From the NCBI GenBank assembly GCA_950295325.1, contig OX485806.1, positions 45,627,169 to 45,691,168 of the forward strand: a stretch of DNA of 64,000 nucleotides, read 5' to 3'. The notes beneath the pieces are model-generated. The model searched no databases and had not been told where the DNA came from. It worked only from the letters and a program-made list of their open reading frames with translations. Positions within the stretch are counted from its first letter, which is position 1. Every line of letters begins with the position of its first letter. Below are positions 35,200-47,128 of this stretch, in pieces. Source of the stretch: Polytrichum commune. Its lineage: Eukaryota > Streptophyta > Polytrichopsida > Polytrichales > Polytrichaceae. A program made the position numbers and the translations under genes.

Positions 35200-37188
35200 G
35201 CTCCTCTATTGCCAATTCCAAACAAACTAGTGGAAACCAAATTAGTACTAGCAATTTAACCCCTATAATCGTTCTTGGAGCGGTTTTTTAGCTCCTCGTA
35301 TGTATACGATAATTTGAGATTGTACAACATCAATATCCATCCGGATATGATTCTTTGATAGATAGTAATATCATGTTGTATTGCAAGGTGACACTACTTG
35401 ACACCCACACAATGTAACTTAGAAAGAATTGATGAAGGTGATTTCAATTCATCACGTATAAAAAGAGACTACACACTTGATATGAAACTGCCAAGACTCT
35501 CGTTTAGGGGTTAACAAAGTATACCAAACATAAAATTCTCAATCAAGAGTGAATTAAGACTGTTCAGGAACTCCACAAAAGAAAAGAGTAAACAAAAAGA
35601 AAACATGTCATCCCAATCAGTTATTTGCAAAGCAAGAGTTAGTGAACAAACTGTGGAAACCCAAGGATTCAACAGATACATGGCAAGTACCCAAGATCAC
35701 TTGCAGTCCTAGTTCTAGATCAACTTGGCCACATCCAATATTTATTGATGAAGGATACTATAATCTGCTATGATACAAACAATTCAACAATATGACATTC
35801 ACTTGAGGAAAAAATGGCAACTAGTTTTATTGTTTTGCATACAAGTCTTTGCTGAGCTTGAAAGTGATGCGTGTTTGGTTGATGTTGAATGTTGGCCATC
35901 CCTGGGGTCGTTCATGGATACCGTAAGAGTAAAAGCCCACTTGTAAGCGTCACTTGCACTATCCCATTGTCCAACACAACCTATAGTTGCACTTCACCCA
36001 GATTATACTACTTCCAACCTAAAACACATATATCACCCCAATAGCACACCAAATTCACTGGACCATTTCTTGCAAATTAATTGCACAGCTTCCGCCAAAC
36101 CACCATGACTAAGTACAAGATTGAGACAATGTATACACGTTTACATGGCATAGTGTTGATTTCTCATATGAATCAATCAAATAACCAAAGCAACAGGCTT
36201 ACGTATTTATCTTGCTCAGTCAGCACAACATCTGCAGCATCATCTCTCTTCCCAGGAGGATGTTGTTGGTGGTCCTTCAATATGCCCTCCATCTTCACAA
36301 TCCTGAAACTCAGAATTGAACGATTCCAAATTGAAAAAAACTACAAATTACATATTATATCTACCATCTTCTCTGAGTCCCATTAATCCACTCTTGAACC
36401 TGAGTCAACTTCAGACTCAAATCCTGGGTTTATTGAATATCCTATTTCCAGAGAATGTTTACTTTCAAAACTTGAGCAACCTTGACTCATGCGCTATAAG
36501 CTGGAATTGGGGAAGGCACAAAAGCTACGCATATATGAATGATGACATTCATATATTAGCATAATTGAACATCATAAGATAGATGTGTCTAACTCAATTA
36601 CTTATCTTAATCCGACACCTAGGATATTGTTATGTGATTTGGTGTGATTCCAAGAACATACACCAAAAAAACATGTGATTAAAAGGATTGGACTATGCAA
36701 AATATGTAACTTAACCATTTTAGGCTTGAAAGCCAACATAATAGGGGAGGGGCCCTACATGACCACTTGATGAGCACAATAATCTTCACTTTGAGAATGA
36801 ATAACATATTCATATGAGCTCTGAAAATGATGAGGAAAGTGGCTACAACCATGATTTGGATTCGCTAACCATCTTGTAGTGTGTGTTGTACATTTGGGGA
36901 AGTGGGCTACTTGGAAAAAGTAACCATTCAAGACCCATCTGCTTTATGCGGAATCATATTTTTTTCTTGGTCTCTCTCTTGTGCACAGAATAAAAAACAT
37001 GACAAACATCGTTATACAAATAATGATGTGACATGCAAGGAATAATCAACGAGAATGAACCAAGTGAGAGAATATTGTTGTCACCTTTGACTGCAGCCCA
37101 CACGTCTTTGAGCACCTTCGATTTTCGGGGACCCTATAATTTAATGTAGAGTGATTAGGTAGCTAGGAGTTTAAATGCGGCTCTCTCA
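35200..37188. other. Spacer with one exon-like segment
   Basis: Apart from the exon-like piece at 36203-36302, I see no gene or RNA. The sequence is moderately AT-rich and may include intron or upstream sequence of the ABCG7-like copy. Confidence 0.4.
36203..36302 (-). pseudogene. Unidentified exon-like fragment
   Basis: Between an acceptor TTTCAG and a good donor GTAAGC the minus strand reads IVKMEGILKDHQQHPPGK, then RDDAADVVLTEQDKY. The spacing of HQQH and DDAADVVL recalls the mid-region of plant cytochrome P450s, but 33 residues are too few to name it. It adds to the same-strand series of gene pieces. Confidence 0.3.
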
Positions 37189-37203
37189 AAAAGTGGTGCT
37201 ACT
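37189..37203. repeat. Target-site duplication of the LINE, left copy
   Basis: AAAAGTGGTGCTACT occurs here and again at 42735-42749, exactly bracketing the LINE sequence. Confidence 0.85.
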
Positions 37204-37690
37204 GTGAAGACCTCACCGAGGTTTAAAATGAGAGGTAACAAAATACAAAACCCCCGGGGGGGGAGGGGGAAGGAGCAAAGTCCAACAACCCAAAAGGGGT
37301 AGAGAGGCCAATGAGGCCATCAAAACAATCAAAACAAACTAAAAAAGAAAAACAGAAGGGGGAGAGGCCGTTGGGCCCTGCCCGGCCCCAACGGGGGGCC
37401 AAGTTTCAACTCCCGCGTCGGGGTGATGACCTGGCAGCAGCCACTGGCGGGACCAAGAGGGGGAGAGCCCCTTAGCAGAGTTCGCGAAAACACAAAGCGG
37501 GTCCCAGACGAGGTGCTCCGTTTTGCAACTCCATTGTCGCTAGTCGTAAGCATCCAAGATGCTGATGTCGTCCTTGTCGAAGTCGAAGTCAAAGTTGAAC
37601 CTTGTCCTTCCGAGGTCCGCTGCCCAGCGGTAGACCCCGAGAAGGGAGCCAGAGGTGGGGTGGACGTGTGTTCTGAAGTACCGCAGACAA

Positions 37691-38821
37691 TCATCTTTGG
37701 GGAAGGCGGCAGAGGCAGCTGGCGCTTCTGTAGCCTCGGCCATTGGGTGCTTGGACTAACTCCGTGTGTTCTTGTTGATCAGGATGATGCGCAGTTGCTA
37801 GTATTTCCTCTTGCCCATGGATTTGCGGTGAATTGGCCCTTGGCCCTAATGGTTCTCCCTTTCGTATGTTGTTATTCTCCCTTGAGTTGTTGTCGGGTGT
37901 TGGGGGTGGTGTATTAGACTTGGGGGGTTCACGTTCTTCCGGTGGTGGCCTCCAGTTGTTGCCCATAGTCCACAATAAGTTGTCCACCAAGTCTGGGAAG
38001 TCCAGGCGTGCAGCGAATTCTGCTTCTGCATCAGGGGATGGTGACAAGTGGCGTATAAGGATTGGGGGCGCGATCCAAGCTCCCAAATCCCTGGGTAAGA
38101 ATTCTTGCGGTGGAGTGACATTCCATTTAATGGTGGTTCCTTGTAGTCTGCCAAAAATATTAGTCGTGGTCCATATTTTCTGGAAGTAGTCAATCAATTC
38201 TCGACGCTTTTCTTCATTTCTTTTATGGCGGAATAATTCTTTGTAGGCCTCCATGGCACAGTAGATAGTATTCCGCCAAGCATGCCACATGACAACCCCA
38301 AGATGGAAATCGTCTTCTCTAAATGTGTGTGCAACCCGTTGGCACCAGATAGACCAAAGCAGCTGAGCTCGGAGTATGTCCAAGGGGGTCTCCGAGTTGA
38401 TGGAGCAGGCCGAGGTGGTGTCCCATCTCAAGTCCTCATCTACCTGGGGCCCTGGGGGATCCAACATCAGTCCTTGACTGATTTCCGGCCATGAAAGGTA
38501 CGCCGATGGTGGTCTAGCGACGTTCCTTGTATTTCGAAACAACTCCCAGGCTCGACTAAGGTGAGGGCAATCCTTGAGCGCATGTTGGAGGGTTTCCCTT
38601 GCTTGATCCGGACAGAGCTCACATGCACCAGGTAAGCCGATCTTTTCCCTCCAGGCCCCGACCGAAAGCCCTTCAGTGAGTACTAGCCATTGCATGGCTG
38701 ACACTTTTCGAGGTAAGTATGGGTGCCAAATGCGATTGAAATTTTTTGCTCTGCTTTTGCTGTTGAATCCTTGCGCTTCAAGTTCTGCATCCAAGGTCAT
38801 TTGTTGTGTGTTTTGTTTCAT
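37691..38821 (-). pseudogene. LINE ORF2 C-terminal part (zf-RVT-like)
   Basis: The 376-residue frame contains FNRIWHPYLPRKVSAMQWLV and CELCPDQARETLQHALKDCP. This matches the zinc-binding region found after the reverse transcriptase in plant LINEs (WxxxxPxKVxxFxWL, CxxC..E...H....C). It is separated from the reverse transcriptase frame by a stop/frame change near 38830. Confidence 0.85.
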
Positions 38822-38836
38822 GGCTATTCTGTAGCC

Positions 38837-41103
38837 TCATTTAGTTGTATAATTCATGATGGATGTGTCGGGAAGGATACCCAACCTTTTCCACTGCCAC
38901 TCCTTGGGGTCCCATTCCATATCACTAATCCATTTATTTCCACATAGCCAGTGCGATTGTTCCGGTTCGGAGTCCTCTTGCGGGTTGTAATCCAAGACCA
39001 TTCTCTTAGGGCCCCCACATCGGAGTACACGAACCTCCTCCATCGGTTCATCTGGCAGAAGTTTATTCAGTTCCCTAAGGTGAAGTAGTTCGGTTTTGTC
39101 CTTCTGATATCTCTTGGCCTCTAAGGGTGTTATGCTATGAAAATGGTAGACCGTTGAGATGGTCCCGTCTTCTTCCTTACTAGCGATCCATTGGCCAATG
39201 CTGGGTGTTGGTCTGGGGCAGGCATCCCAGGGGATGCTGTTTACAACTCGAGCATACAACAGTGGGGCGACGCTGGTTCTTCGGAGGCGGAGCAGCTCTG
39301 CAAAAGTTTTCCAGCCATAGCCGTCGGTTCTTGTGATGTCTTTGAGTGATCCAAACTGTTTCTTTGACCACCATCTCATATTGGATCGGGGCTCTGTACC
39401 CCATTGGGTGCCTACTTCGCTAGTTAGGAATCGATTTCCAAATAATGGTTGTCTAATAATTTCCGACCAGCTTGTTGGATCCTGTTGTTCCAGGCTAGCT
39501 TGAATCGTGCTCCATGCTCGCATGACCCCTTGCCACATGGTTGAGCCTTGCTTTACTAAGTTGGGCGAGTTCATTATCCAATTAGCATGGGCGGGCCAGC
39601 GTCCTCTTCTGGACTGTTTGGTTTGGGCCACCATGTGTCTTACTAACGTTTTCCATGGTTCATATCCTACAGATAATCCCTGGATGAGGAGTTTCACGAG
39701 GAGGACTGAGGCTTGCCATTCCCGGTCCAGGATCTTCACTCCTCCTCGCACAATTGGTAAGACCACAGTGGTCCACTTGACCCTAGCCCTTGCGCGTGAT
39801 TCTCTCTTGCCAGACCACATATAGTTCCTAACTGTGGCCCTTGCAAGTTTCAGGGATTTTCCGGAGAATTCAGTACAGGAGGCAAGATACCAAATAGACG
39901 AAAGCACTACCTGGTTGGAGACCATGATTATTCCTGCCAGGGAGAGTTTGTTGTTGGACCATCGGAGAAGATGCTTTCGAATTTGTCCGAGCATCCTGCC
40001 ATCTTTCTCCTTTTGGGGGATGTTAATGCCAAATGGATAGCCCAAATACCTGGTAACTTCTCCTTCTCCTAGCCATTTGAGACCGGCTTCCTCCCCCCAT
40101 TGCCAGTTCCTTTCCATAGTTGATAGCCAAAGTCCAATTGATTTATGCAAGTTGAGTTTCGCCCCCGATGTTGCTCCGAATCGATGTATTACATTGAGGG
40201 CTATGTCTAGATTTTCCCGGGTACCATCTAAGAGTAGCAAGGTATCATCCGCAAACATTTGATTAGTGATTGTTGTCTTGTCAGGTAGCCGAAGGCCTTT
40301 TACTCGGCATCCCGGGTGTTGAAGCATTTGTCCAAGCACGTCTACTGTGAGGAGAAACAAATATGGGGCTAGCGGACAGCCCTGGCCTACGGAGCGTTGA
40401 AGGTTGAATGTCTTCGATGTCTGTCCATTGACAATGACCAATGCTGATGCGTTCTCGTTGAGAGTCATCACTTGGTTAATCCACGTTTTGTGAAATCCCA
40501 TCCTCTCCATTGCGTGGCGCAGGAAAGTCCAATTCACCCTATCATATGTTTTTTCGAAGTCTAATAATAACATGCTGAGTTCTTGGTGGTTTTCCTTTGT
40601 CCATTCAATGGCCTCAAAGGCCAAGAATATGTTACCTAGTATGCAACAGTTCAGGACGAAACCTGTTTGAGAGGGTAATATCCAGTTATGCAATAGAGGT
40701 TTCATTCTATTGGCATAAACCTTAGCAACTATTTTATATAGTGTGTTAAGGAGGGAGATTGGTCGGTAATTCTGTATGCGGAGTCTATCTTCTGATTTCG
40801 GTAATAAGGCTATTTTGCTAATATTAAGTTCTGCAATGAGTGAGCATTGGCTGATTACCTCAGAGACAAAGTTGAAGATATCAAATTCGATATCTTCCCA
40901 CATCTCCTGGTAAAACTCCGCAGGTATGAGTCCACACCTGGTGACTTCCCTGCGGGAAGTTGTTTCATAGCGTCAGCCATTTCCTCCATGGTTATGGGTC
41001 AGAGCAGTTCCGCATTGTGCTCCTCCGTTACTGTTTGTTTGAGGTATTGAAAACACTCCCTTGCCATTGTGTTAGCTTCCACCTCTTCGTCCCTGGTGTT
41101 TAA
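38837..41103 (-). pseudogene. LINE reverse transcriptase (ORF2 central part)
   Basis: A 688-residue frame (38837-40903) carries RIQNYRPISLLNTLYKIVAK, MLLLDFEKTYDRVNW, GQGCPLAPYLFLL and the catalytic FADDT, diagnostic of non-LTR reverse transcriptase. One base is missing just upstream (near 40925, in the codons for VDS..PAEFYQEMW). The preceding frame has TGA at 40999-41001 and TAG at 41104-41106. It would copy element RNA at a nicked target; this copy is defective. Confidence 0.9.
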
Positions 41104-41106
41104 CTA

Positions 41107-42578
41107 TTCATAGAAACTGAGTATGTGTGTTTCAATCTCAACTTGGGACGTAAGCAGCCGATCCCCATCCAACATTTGATGTATGGTGACCGGGCATTGA
41201 ATGCCATTGTGGTGCTCAAAAAATTCCTTGGTGCAGCGATCTCCCACCCTTGCCCATTTGGAAAGGATAGCACTTTCCTGACACTGAAGCTTTTGCTGTC
41301 GGACTTCGTGCAGGGCAGCCTGAGCGTCACTTAGCCGGTTACGCGCCTCTCGGGACCCCCAATTGCGTTGTAATTCCTCCTCCATGGCTATAATGTCTTT
41401 GAACTGTGCTAAGTAAGTTGCCTTCCAGTATTGCTTCTGTTGTTTGGTAAGTTTTGTGGACTTCAGTCGAATTGCTTGATTGGTTGCAACCATTCTTTGG
41501 TTCCATGTGTCCCATGTAGGGTCCTCCATGACTTTCTTCCACGTGGCTAACAAGGCTGATTTGTGTTGTGGGTTCTTCAACAGTCCTTTGTTGAAGGGTG
41601 CATGTCTGGATTTTTGTTTCCCTTTGTCATTGAAATGAACAACGTATCCTGTGTGGTCCGATAGGTCCCGGATGGTAGGGAGGATCTCTGTAGTGCCTCC
41701 TATTCTTTCTATCTGTATTGGTATGTAGATACAGTCAATGCGGGATTGGATCATGGTCTTGTCATTGTGGGCATTTGTCCAAGTGAAAGCCTTATCTGAC
41801 TTCCTGTAAAATGCTCCAAGGTTGAACGCATCACTAACGCCCAACCGAATAAGAAGGTGGGTCCACGCTTCCAATTCTCTGGTGTTAATGCTTGTTTTCG
41901 TCGAGCCACCTTGTTTATCCCTCGGATGTTCTATATTGTTAAAATCCCATGCTAGTATCCAGTGGGCCTCCGGGAGGTCAGCATGCGCGAGGTGATTCCA
42001 CAACATTGCTCTTGGCCCAGTGTGGCTAAAAGCATACACGTTTATTATCCCAATGCGGAGGAGGGGCTGAGTTGGAGGACAACAAATTGTGCTTTGCCCG
42101 GGTACAATATGCCATGATGTATGACTGCGGAGGGCATCCTTTCTGAGAGTATGATGCTTGTACCTCCCTTGAATCGTCCAGATTGGGCGGAGAAAGAACC
42201 TTCGTTCCACAAGCTGGTACCTCCTCGGAATTCAATATATCGAGCTTGTCGAAGGCATGCCTCTTCCGGGAGCTTGGTTTCCTGTAATAGCATAATATAT
42301 GTAGGTGGAGTGGTGAGTTTGAAGATGTTTTTAAGTTCTTTACGTTTCCTTCTTTTGGCTAGGCCTTGGCCTAGCCCTCTCGTGTTTTGCGTGGCAATCG
42401 TTAGTTTGTCACCTTTCATAGGAGATTTAGAGGTTAAATCTGGATTACTGCTCCGAGTTGGATTCCTCGTCGAGTAAGGTGGAGAACCGGTTGTGTGAAT
42501 CCGGTGCTGGTTGGTCTCCCTCCCTGGTTCCAGGTAAGCGACCTGCCATTTTCTGCCAGTGGCTCTGATTGGGGTCAA
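41107..42578 (-). pseudogene. LINE endonuclease (AP/exo-endo type)
   Basis: Two frames join near 42080. The first holds TIATQNTRGLGQGLAKRRK and YIMLLQETKLPEE, and the second IGIINVYAFSHTG, WILAWDFNNIEHP, RIDCIYIP and LSDHTGYVV. These are the N, QE.KL, GD.N-like (here AWDFN) and SDH motifs of the apurinic endonuclease fold. The helical linker KSTKLTKQQKQYWKATYLAQ follows. A frame change near 42080 disrupts it. Confidence 0.85.
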
Positions 42579-42734
42579 TTGCTTGAATGGTGTCTGTCGT
42601 ACGTGAGGCGAGTATGGTCGTTATCTGCATGGGTTCTCTACGCCATCCCAAATTATTCCCTTTCCTCGGCTTGACCTTATGTTCTGGCATGTCAATGCTA
42701 ACATACAATGTGCATATGTGTCCTTCCTCGCCCG
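42445..42734 (-). other. 5' end of the LINE
   Basis: An 87-residue basic frame starting at 42708 precedes the endonuclease and may be the remnant of ORF1 or the ORF2 leader. The element ends at 42734, against the target duplication AAAAGTGGTGCTACT (42735-42749). Confidence 0.45.
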
Positions 42735-42749
42735 AAAAGTGGTGCTACT

Positions 42750-43151
42750 ATAATGGGGGTGATCTCCCAGTTTTATAGTCAGGGTGCGATGGTATCATCA
42801 CGTGGATTGGAAGTCAAGTCAAATTAAACGTCAGATGCACGTCCGACATGGTGAGGGAGCAATCTGGAAGACGAAGAAATGGGGTTCCAGGTTTTGACAA
42901 AGTTACCACGTTTGGATTGCAATGAAAGTCTCAATTTCATATCAAGTGGTTAGCAATCCAACAAATTTAATCAATATGAGTCAAATGTAAGGTATCGTGC
43001 GACCCTATTGTGGGCACTTCCAACTCCATGGACAATTTCTTGCACCAAATTGGGAATCATCCCTTTTGGTTAGCAATTGTGAATCATGAAGATGGTCACT
43101 CCAAGCCCAAGAATAACTCAACTATAGAAATAGCAATCAAGGAAAACATAC
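42750..43151. other. Spacer right of the LINE
   Basis: I see no gene. Before the LINE inserted this was contiguous with 35200-37203. Confidence 0.4.
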
Positions 43152-43938
43152 CCAAGAATGAATGCTCTGCCAATGTTCTTCAAACGGCCATTGAAGAAGT
43201 AGACACAAGCACCAAGCGTAACAACTACGTACCTGAGGACAAAAGTAGTCTCAGTCTTGATGTATTCATAATGCTTATTTTCAAAAAAACACAAAAATTG
43301 TAGTATTTGCACCTATACTTGAAGGAGATGTTAACATGGTTGTAGACCTAGAAGGTTGGCCCTCCCTCTGTAGGATTGAACACACTCTACACTCCAAGCA
43401 ATGCAAAGAGCGCCGCTCTTTGTCCACTGACTGTGGTGCTAGGAACCTCAACCATGTTGGTCATACTTCTCACCCACGCAGGATACTCCTCCACCTTCTT
43501 CTTCAAGTTGTTCTTCATGTTGATTTTTTATTTCCTCCGATCTCAGAAACTCTCCATGATAGTTTTGTCATATGTTGCCTCAATAGACTCTCAGCTTTTT
43601 ATTTCATTTTTCTCGAACAAAGACCACCCCCATAAACCATGTCTTAATTGAAAGGCATTCAATTATATTTATGCTTCATAACATCCCACATAGAAATAAC
43701 AAATCCCTGTAAGAAGAATGGAGGTGGCAAATAATTCACTGTAATCAAAAGATAATCTGTAATTAACCTGGCTGGAGAGGTATTTGCGGGCTTCTCGAAA
43801 CTCTTCCTCGGAAGCATCTCTGCTGACCACCAACCACTTGAAGGGATCCCGCACATTGAGTCTTGGAAATATGGGTTGAGCTATTACAATCCAAAAGTTG
43901 GCCTCTTTGTAGGCACCTCCAAAATCTCTGTCATAAAC
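43152..43938 (-). pseudogene. CPP1: CPP1/CDF1-like (DUF3353) fragment, three exons
   Basis: Exon 43768-43938 reads FWIVIAQPIFPRLNVRDPFK and SRDASEEEFREARKYLSSQ, the J-like start of the plastid chaperone-like protein of POR (CPP1, also CDF1). A middle exon at about 43348-43520 reads NMKNNLKKKVEEYPAWVRSM, VEVPSTTVSGQRAALFALLG and NPTEGGPTF, the first membrane region. A third at 43152-43232 reads VVVTLGACVYFFNGRLKNIG. The middle exon has TAG at 43387-43389 where TGG (Trp) is expected and TAG at 43348-43350 where CAG (Gln) is expected. The family acts in chloroplast membranes to stabilise protochlorophyllide oxidoreductase. The N-terminal transit peptide and the last membrane segments were not found. 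Confidence 0.75.
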
Positions 43939-43939
43939 C

Positions 43940-45228
43940 TGGTACAGTATGTCAAAAAACACACAAAATTGCAGGTTTGTCTATGTGTTGTCACATGGAA
44001 ATCACTTAGCTTTATACTATATCTGCAACATGAAATTCGACATTTGGAAGGTTAGAAGTTTCCAGTATGTGTAAGAACATGGAATAAACAAGATAGATCG
44101 GAGCAAAAACGATTCCTGAAATAATAAGAACATATTTTATTGCCAAGTTCATGTGGCCAATATGAACGCCTCGTACATGATTATACTTGTGCGTCTACTT
44201 ATACTACTTATTCAAAATATTAAAATCGCATTATTTATTCTGAAATTTTCTCGTATGGGCCACACCGTCATCCCACATTTCACATTCAAAAGTGTTTAAA
44301 GAATTTAAAGAACATGATATACAAACCGAATTACACCCACGTACCTTAGCTCAAATCCCTCGCCAAAATGTCAAAAATAAGTGCATCTACCTTATGAAGA
44401 AAGATTCCACATAACATGCAGTGTGTTGCTAGCAAGTCCCACAACTGTAACAACCCACCTGTTAGATACCGGCCATATTACTTCCTCACCTGTCAATTAC
44501 AGAAAATATTGGCAATGCCAATTTGCATGTTGAATATGCTAATTGTAGTCACCAGGCCCATGCGAGGCAAACCACTGCATGAGGTCATGATTTAGTGGGC
44601 AAACTACAATGCTATTATACATTTCTTCACTAGGTTCAGACTTTGCACTGTAGAGCTTGAAAAGTGAAAACAGAAAGGAACCAATCATCTAGAGATTGAC
44701 AAGAGAGTATGTGTTTCACAATCTTCACCAAGTTTCATAGTTTTCTATATAATGTGCTTTGTGCAACTTGGACTCATAAATCCTCTAGATACCCACAGCT
44801 TGTGGGTTAAGAGAACTCACCAACAGGAGTAAATGCAAAAAAATTGTAATCCAAATCTCAATATTGCCTGAGCTCATAATAATTTGCTCACTAACTTATT
44901 GTATCCTGCAAACCACAATAGAAATCGTCCCTCTATGAAGAACCACATGAATTCCAATATCTCTAGACAGTACCACTCCAATCAATGGTTGGTGGACTTG
45001 ATTAGAATTGAATCAAATAACTAGAGATCTGCAACACCTCAGATTCATCTCACAAATTTGTGTTGTTTTCTACAAATCGACGCAATATGCAGGTCAGAGT
45101 CAGGCAATTGATAATCTAGCATCTTTCCAAGCCAAATGAATTCCAACTGTTTGATTCCAACTGATTACTGCAAAAACGGCCTGCTCTTCCCCAAAAAGTG
45201 TGTTTTTAACAAAAAATAATGCAATGTA
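43940..45228. other. Spacer between CPP1-like and EDR2-like pieces
   Basis: No convincing gene, RNA or strong repeat. It may hold the 3' flank of the EDR2-like gene and intron sequence of the CPP1-like copy. Confidence 0.4.
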
Positions 45229-45618
45229 CTAACTTCCAGGATTCAAGCTAGTCTTATCAAGTAGCATCATCATCACTACTGTTTTGTACAGAAGCACTAG
45301 GCTGCATAAAAGTTGAGAATGACTTCCAGAGCCGCGATTGAAATGAGCTTCCTTCTGCATTAGTGGCAAATTTGGAGATGAATTCCACAGGGATAGCAGC
45401 AGACAAGTCAAGTTTCTTCAATCTTACTGTTCCCTGAATTCGCTCTGGAAGTTCTTCCTCTGCCCATCCTTCAATAAGGAAAGCCATGTCAACAGTGAGG
45501 GAAGTGACGTAGCCGATGGCAACATGCACAATTGCATTGGCTACAATTGAGGAACCAATATCCACATCAGCCTCAAGGAAGTTGGTTCCTTGTGAGTACC
45601 TGCAATTATGAGGTGTGG

Positions 45619-45650
45619 ATACACTATAAGGAAATGGGTGTTGAAATGAC
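45619..45650 (+). repeat. Left end of the large CACTA element with ATA duplication
   Basis: ATA (45619-45621) precedes CACTATAAGGAAATGGGTGT. The right end, read on the minus strand from 60652, is CACTACAAGGAAATGGGTGT, and ATA follows at 60653-60655. Confidence 0.9.
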
Positions 45651-47018
45651 TAAAAGTTGACACAAAAATGTCCAAAATGACAAATGCAACCGCTTTCATC
45701 TCTACTCTTGTCATTTTGATTTGTTTTTTATTTTTTGTCAGCTTTTTGTCAACTTTTGGTTCACATTTATAGAGTGGACTCGCAAATTAGGCTATAATTC
45801 AGAATATATTTGTGTTTTTCATATTGTTTTGCATACGTGGACCTTCTTGTTTACATGTTATATATATGTAACTTGCCATAGTGACTCGGGGGGGACACTT
45901 AGGAAAATTAGTAAACATGGTGCGTTAAAATATAGGGTGTGTTTTATTCATGAGCAATAAAATTAAGAAAATTATTGGATATAACTATGGACTATTTAAA
46001 TTGAAAATCCATATTATAAATAATATTGGGGTATACTAAGTATTGAAATTTATCAAGGTTTTAGATATAATATAGTATAAGGATTTTGATAGAATGAAAA
46101 ATAATATTACAGTCCACCCTCTATAAATGTTAGGCTTTGGAGTAAAATTTTCCTAACATTTATAGTGAGTTAACATTGTAACAATTATAAAGGGAGTTTT
46201 TTGAATGCTTAACAAATATAAATTCATTATAATTATGAAGGGAGAGTTTTGCAAAATTATCATATATATAAAATATGTGTATCAAAATCAATCTTTTATT
46301 TATGAAACAAAATAAGAATCAATAGTCCTTTGGATTGATTCTGAAGCATTTACAATCTTTCGAATGAATGGTTATAGACTAATAGAATGTAAGGTAGTAG
46401 ATTGTAAGGCACTAAATACTTTGGATATATTTTAATAAATAAAAAATCCTCATTATATAGTTACTTGTAAAAACTTTTACTTTATTTTTCAATTTAAAAG
46501 TATTAAAAGTAAATGTAAAAGTGTGTATTCAAAAGTGTGATCCTAAATGTAATAATGTCAATTTAAAAAGTAAAAATGTGTATTAAATTAAGTAGAAAGT
46601 AAAAAACAAAGACCCCAGGTAGTGCAGCTGGGGCCCTCGGGTAGTGCAGTTGGGGTTCATAGGATTCTTAAATCCCAGTAGATTTGGATGAATTGTTGTT
46701 GGATGTCAAATGGATGGCACATGTTTATTTACTGCAACGACATTATCCCATTGAAATGGACTCCGCTCTTGTTCTAGTTCACACTAACAAATAACACCAC
46801 TTCAAGAAAACAACACATAACATATGTACACGCATATTACAAATGTTAATTCCACCAAAATGAGAACATGATCATGAGTACACATAGAGTTAGGGCTCCA
46901 ACTATACCCTGACATGGGAAAAACTATAATATGGTCTAAAAGTCGTATTACAAAGTTGATATTTGTGGCCTATGAGCATGTACCACCCACTTCATTTTGT
47001 AGCAGGGAAACTTAATTA
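45651..47018. other. Left arm of the CACTA element
   Basis: AT-rich, with subterminal motifs of the TGACA.AAAATGT type near 45660 that also occur in the nested derivative near 50005. At 46618-46660 a short direct repeat GGTAGTGCAG(C/T)(T)GGGG appears twice. No gene seen. Confidence 0.5.
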
Positions 47019-47128
47019 TGTGAGCGGAGAGCGGAGATTTGAAATTTTTGTAATAAATTTTGATAGAAAGTGGGCGCTCTCCGCTCTCCAAATCTCTGCT
47101 CTACGCTCTCCGCTCTCACCTCACATGC
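47019..47128. repeat. Foldback sequence rich in GAGCGGAGAGCGG
   Basis: GTGAGCGGAGAGCGGAGATT near the left side is inverted at the right as CTCTCCGCTCTCCAAATCTC and again CTCTGCTCTACGCTCTCCGC, leaving a loop of about 40 bp. The motif and its tandem GAGCGG organisation resemble the terminal repeats of the 19.4-kb Mutator-like element. Confidence 0.65.

Larger units (their letters stand above)
37204..42734 (-). mobile_element. LINE retrotransposon, nearly full length but dead
   Basis: Endonuclease, reverse transcriptase and a C-terminal zinc-binding region follow in order on the minus strand, inside a perfect 15-bp duplication AAAAGTGGTGCTACT. No long poly-A tail is visible at the 3' (low-coordinate) end, where the sequence is CGGTGAGGTCTTCAC. 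Frame changes and stops in all three parts show it cannot act on its own. It separates the ABCG7-like and CPP1-like fragments. Confidence 0.88.

Noticed and set aside
36203..36302. Naming the exon-like fragment a cytochrome P450.
   Set aside because: Only 33 residues with loose similarity to a mid-region; no heme-binding or ExxR motif nearby.
37423..38189. Plus-strand open frames over the LINE 3' part.
   Set aside because: They are antisense to the zinc-binding region of the LINE, which has a recognisable product.
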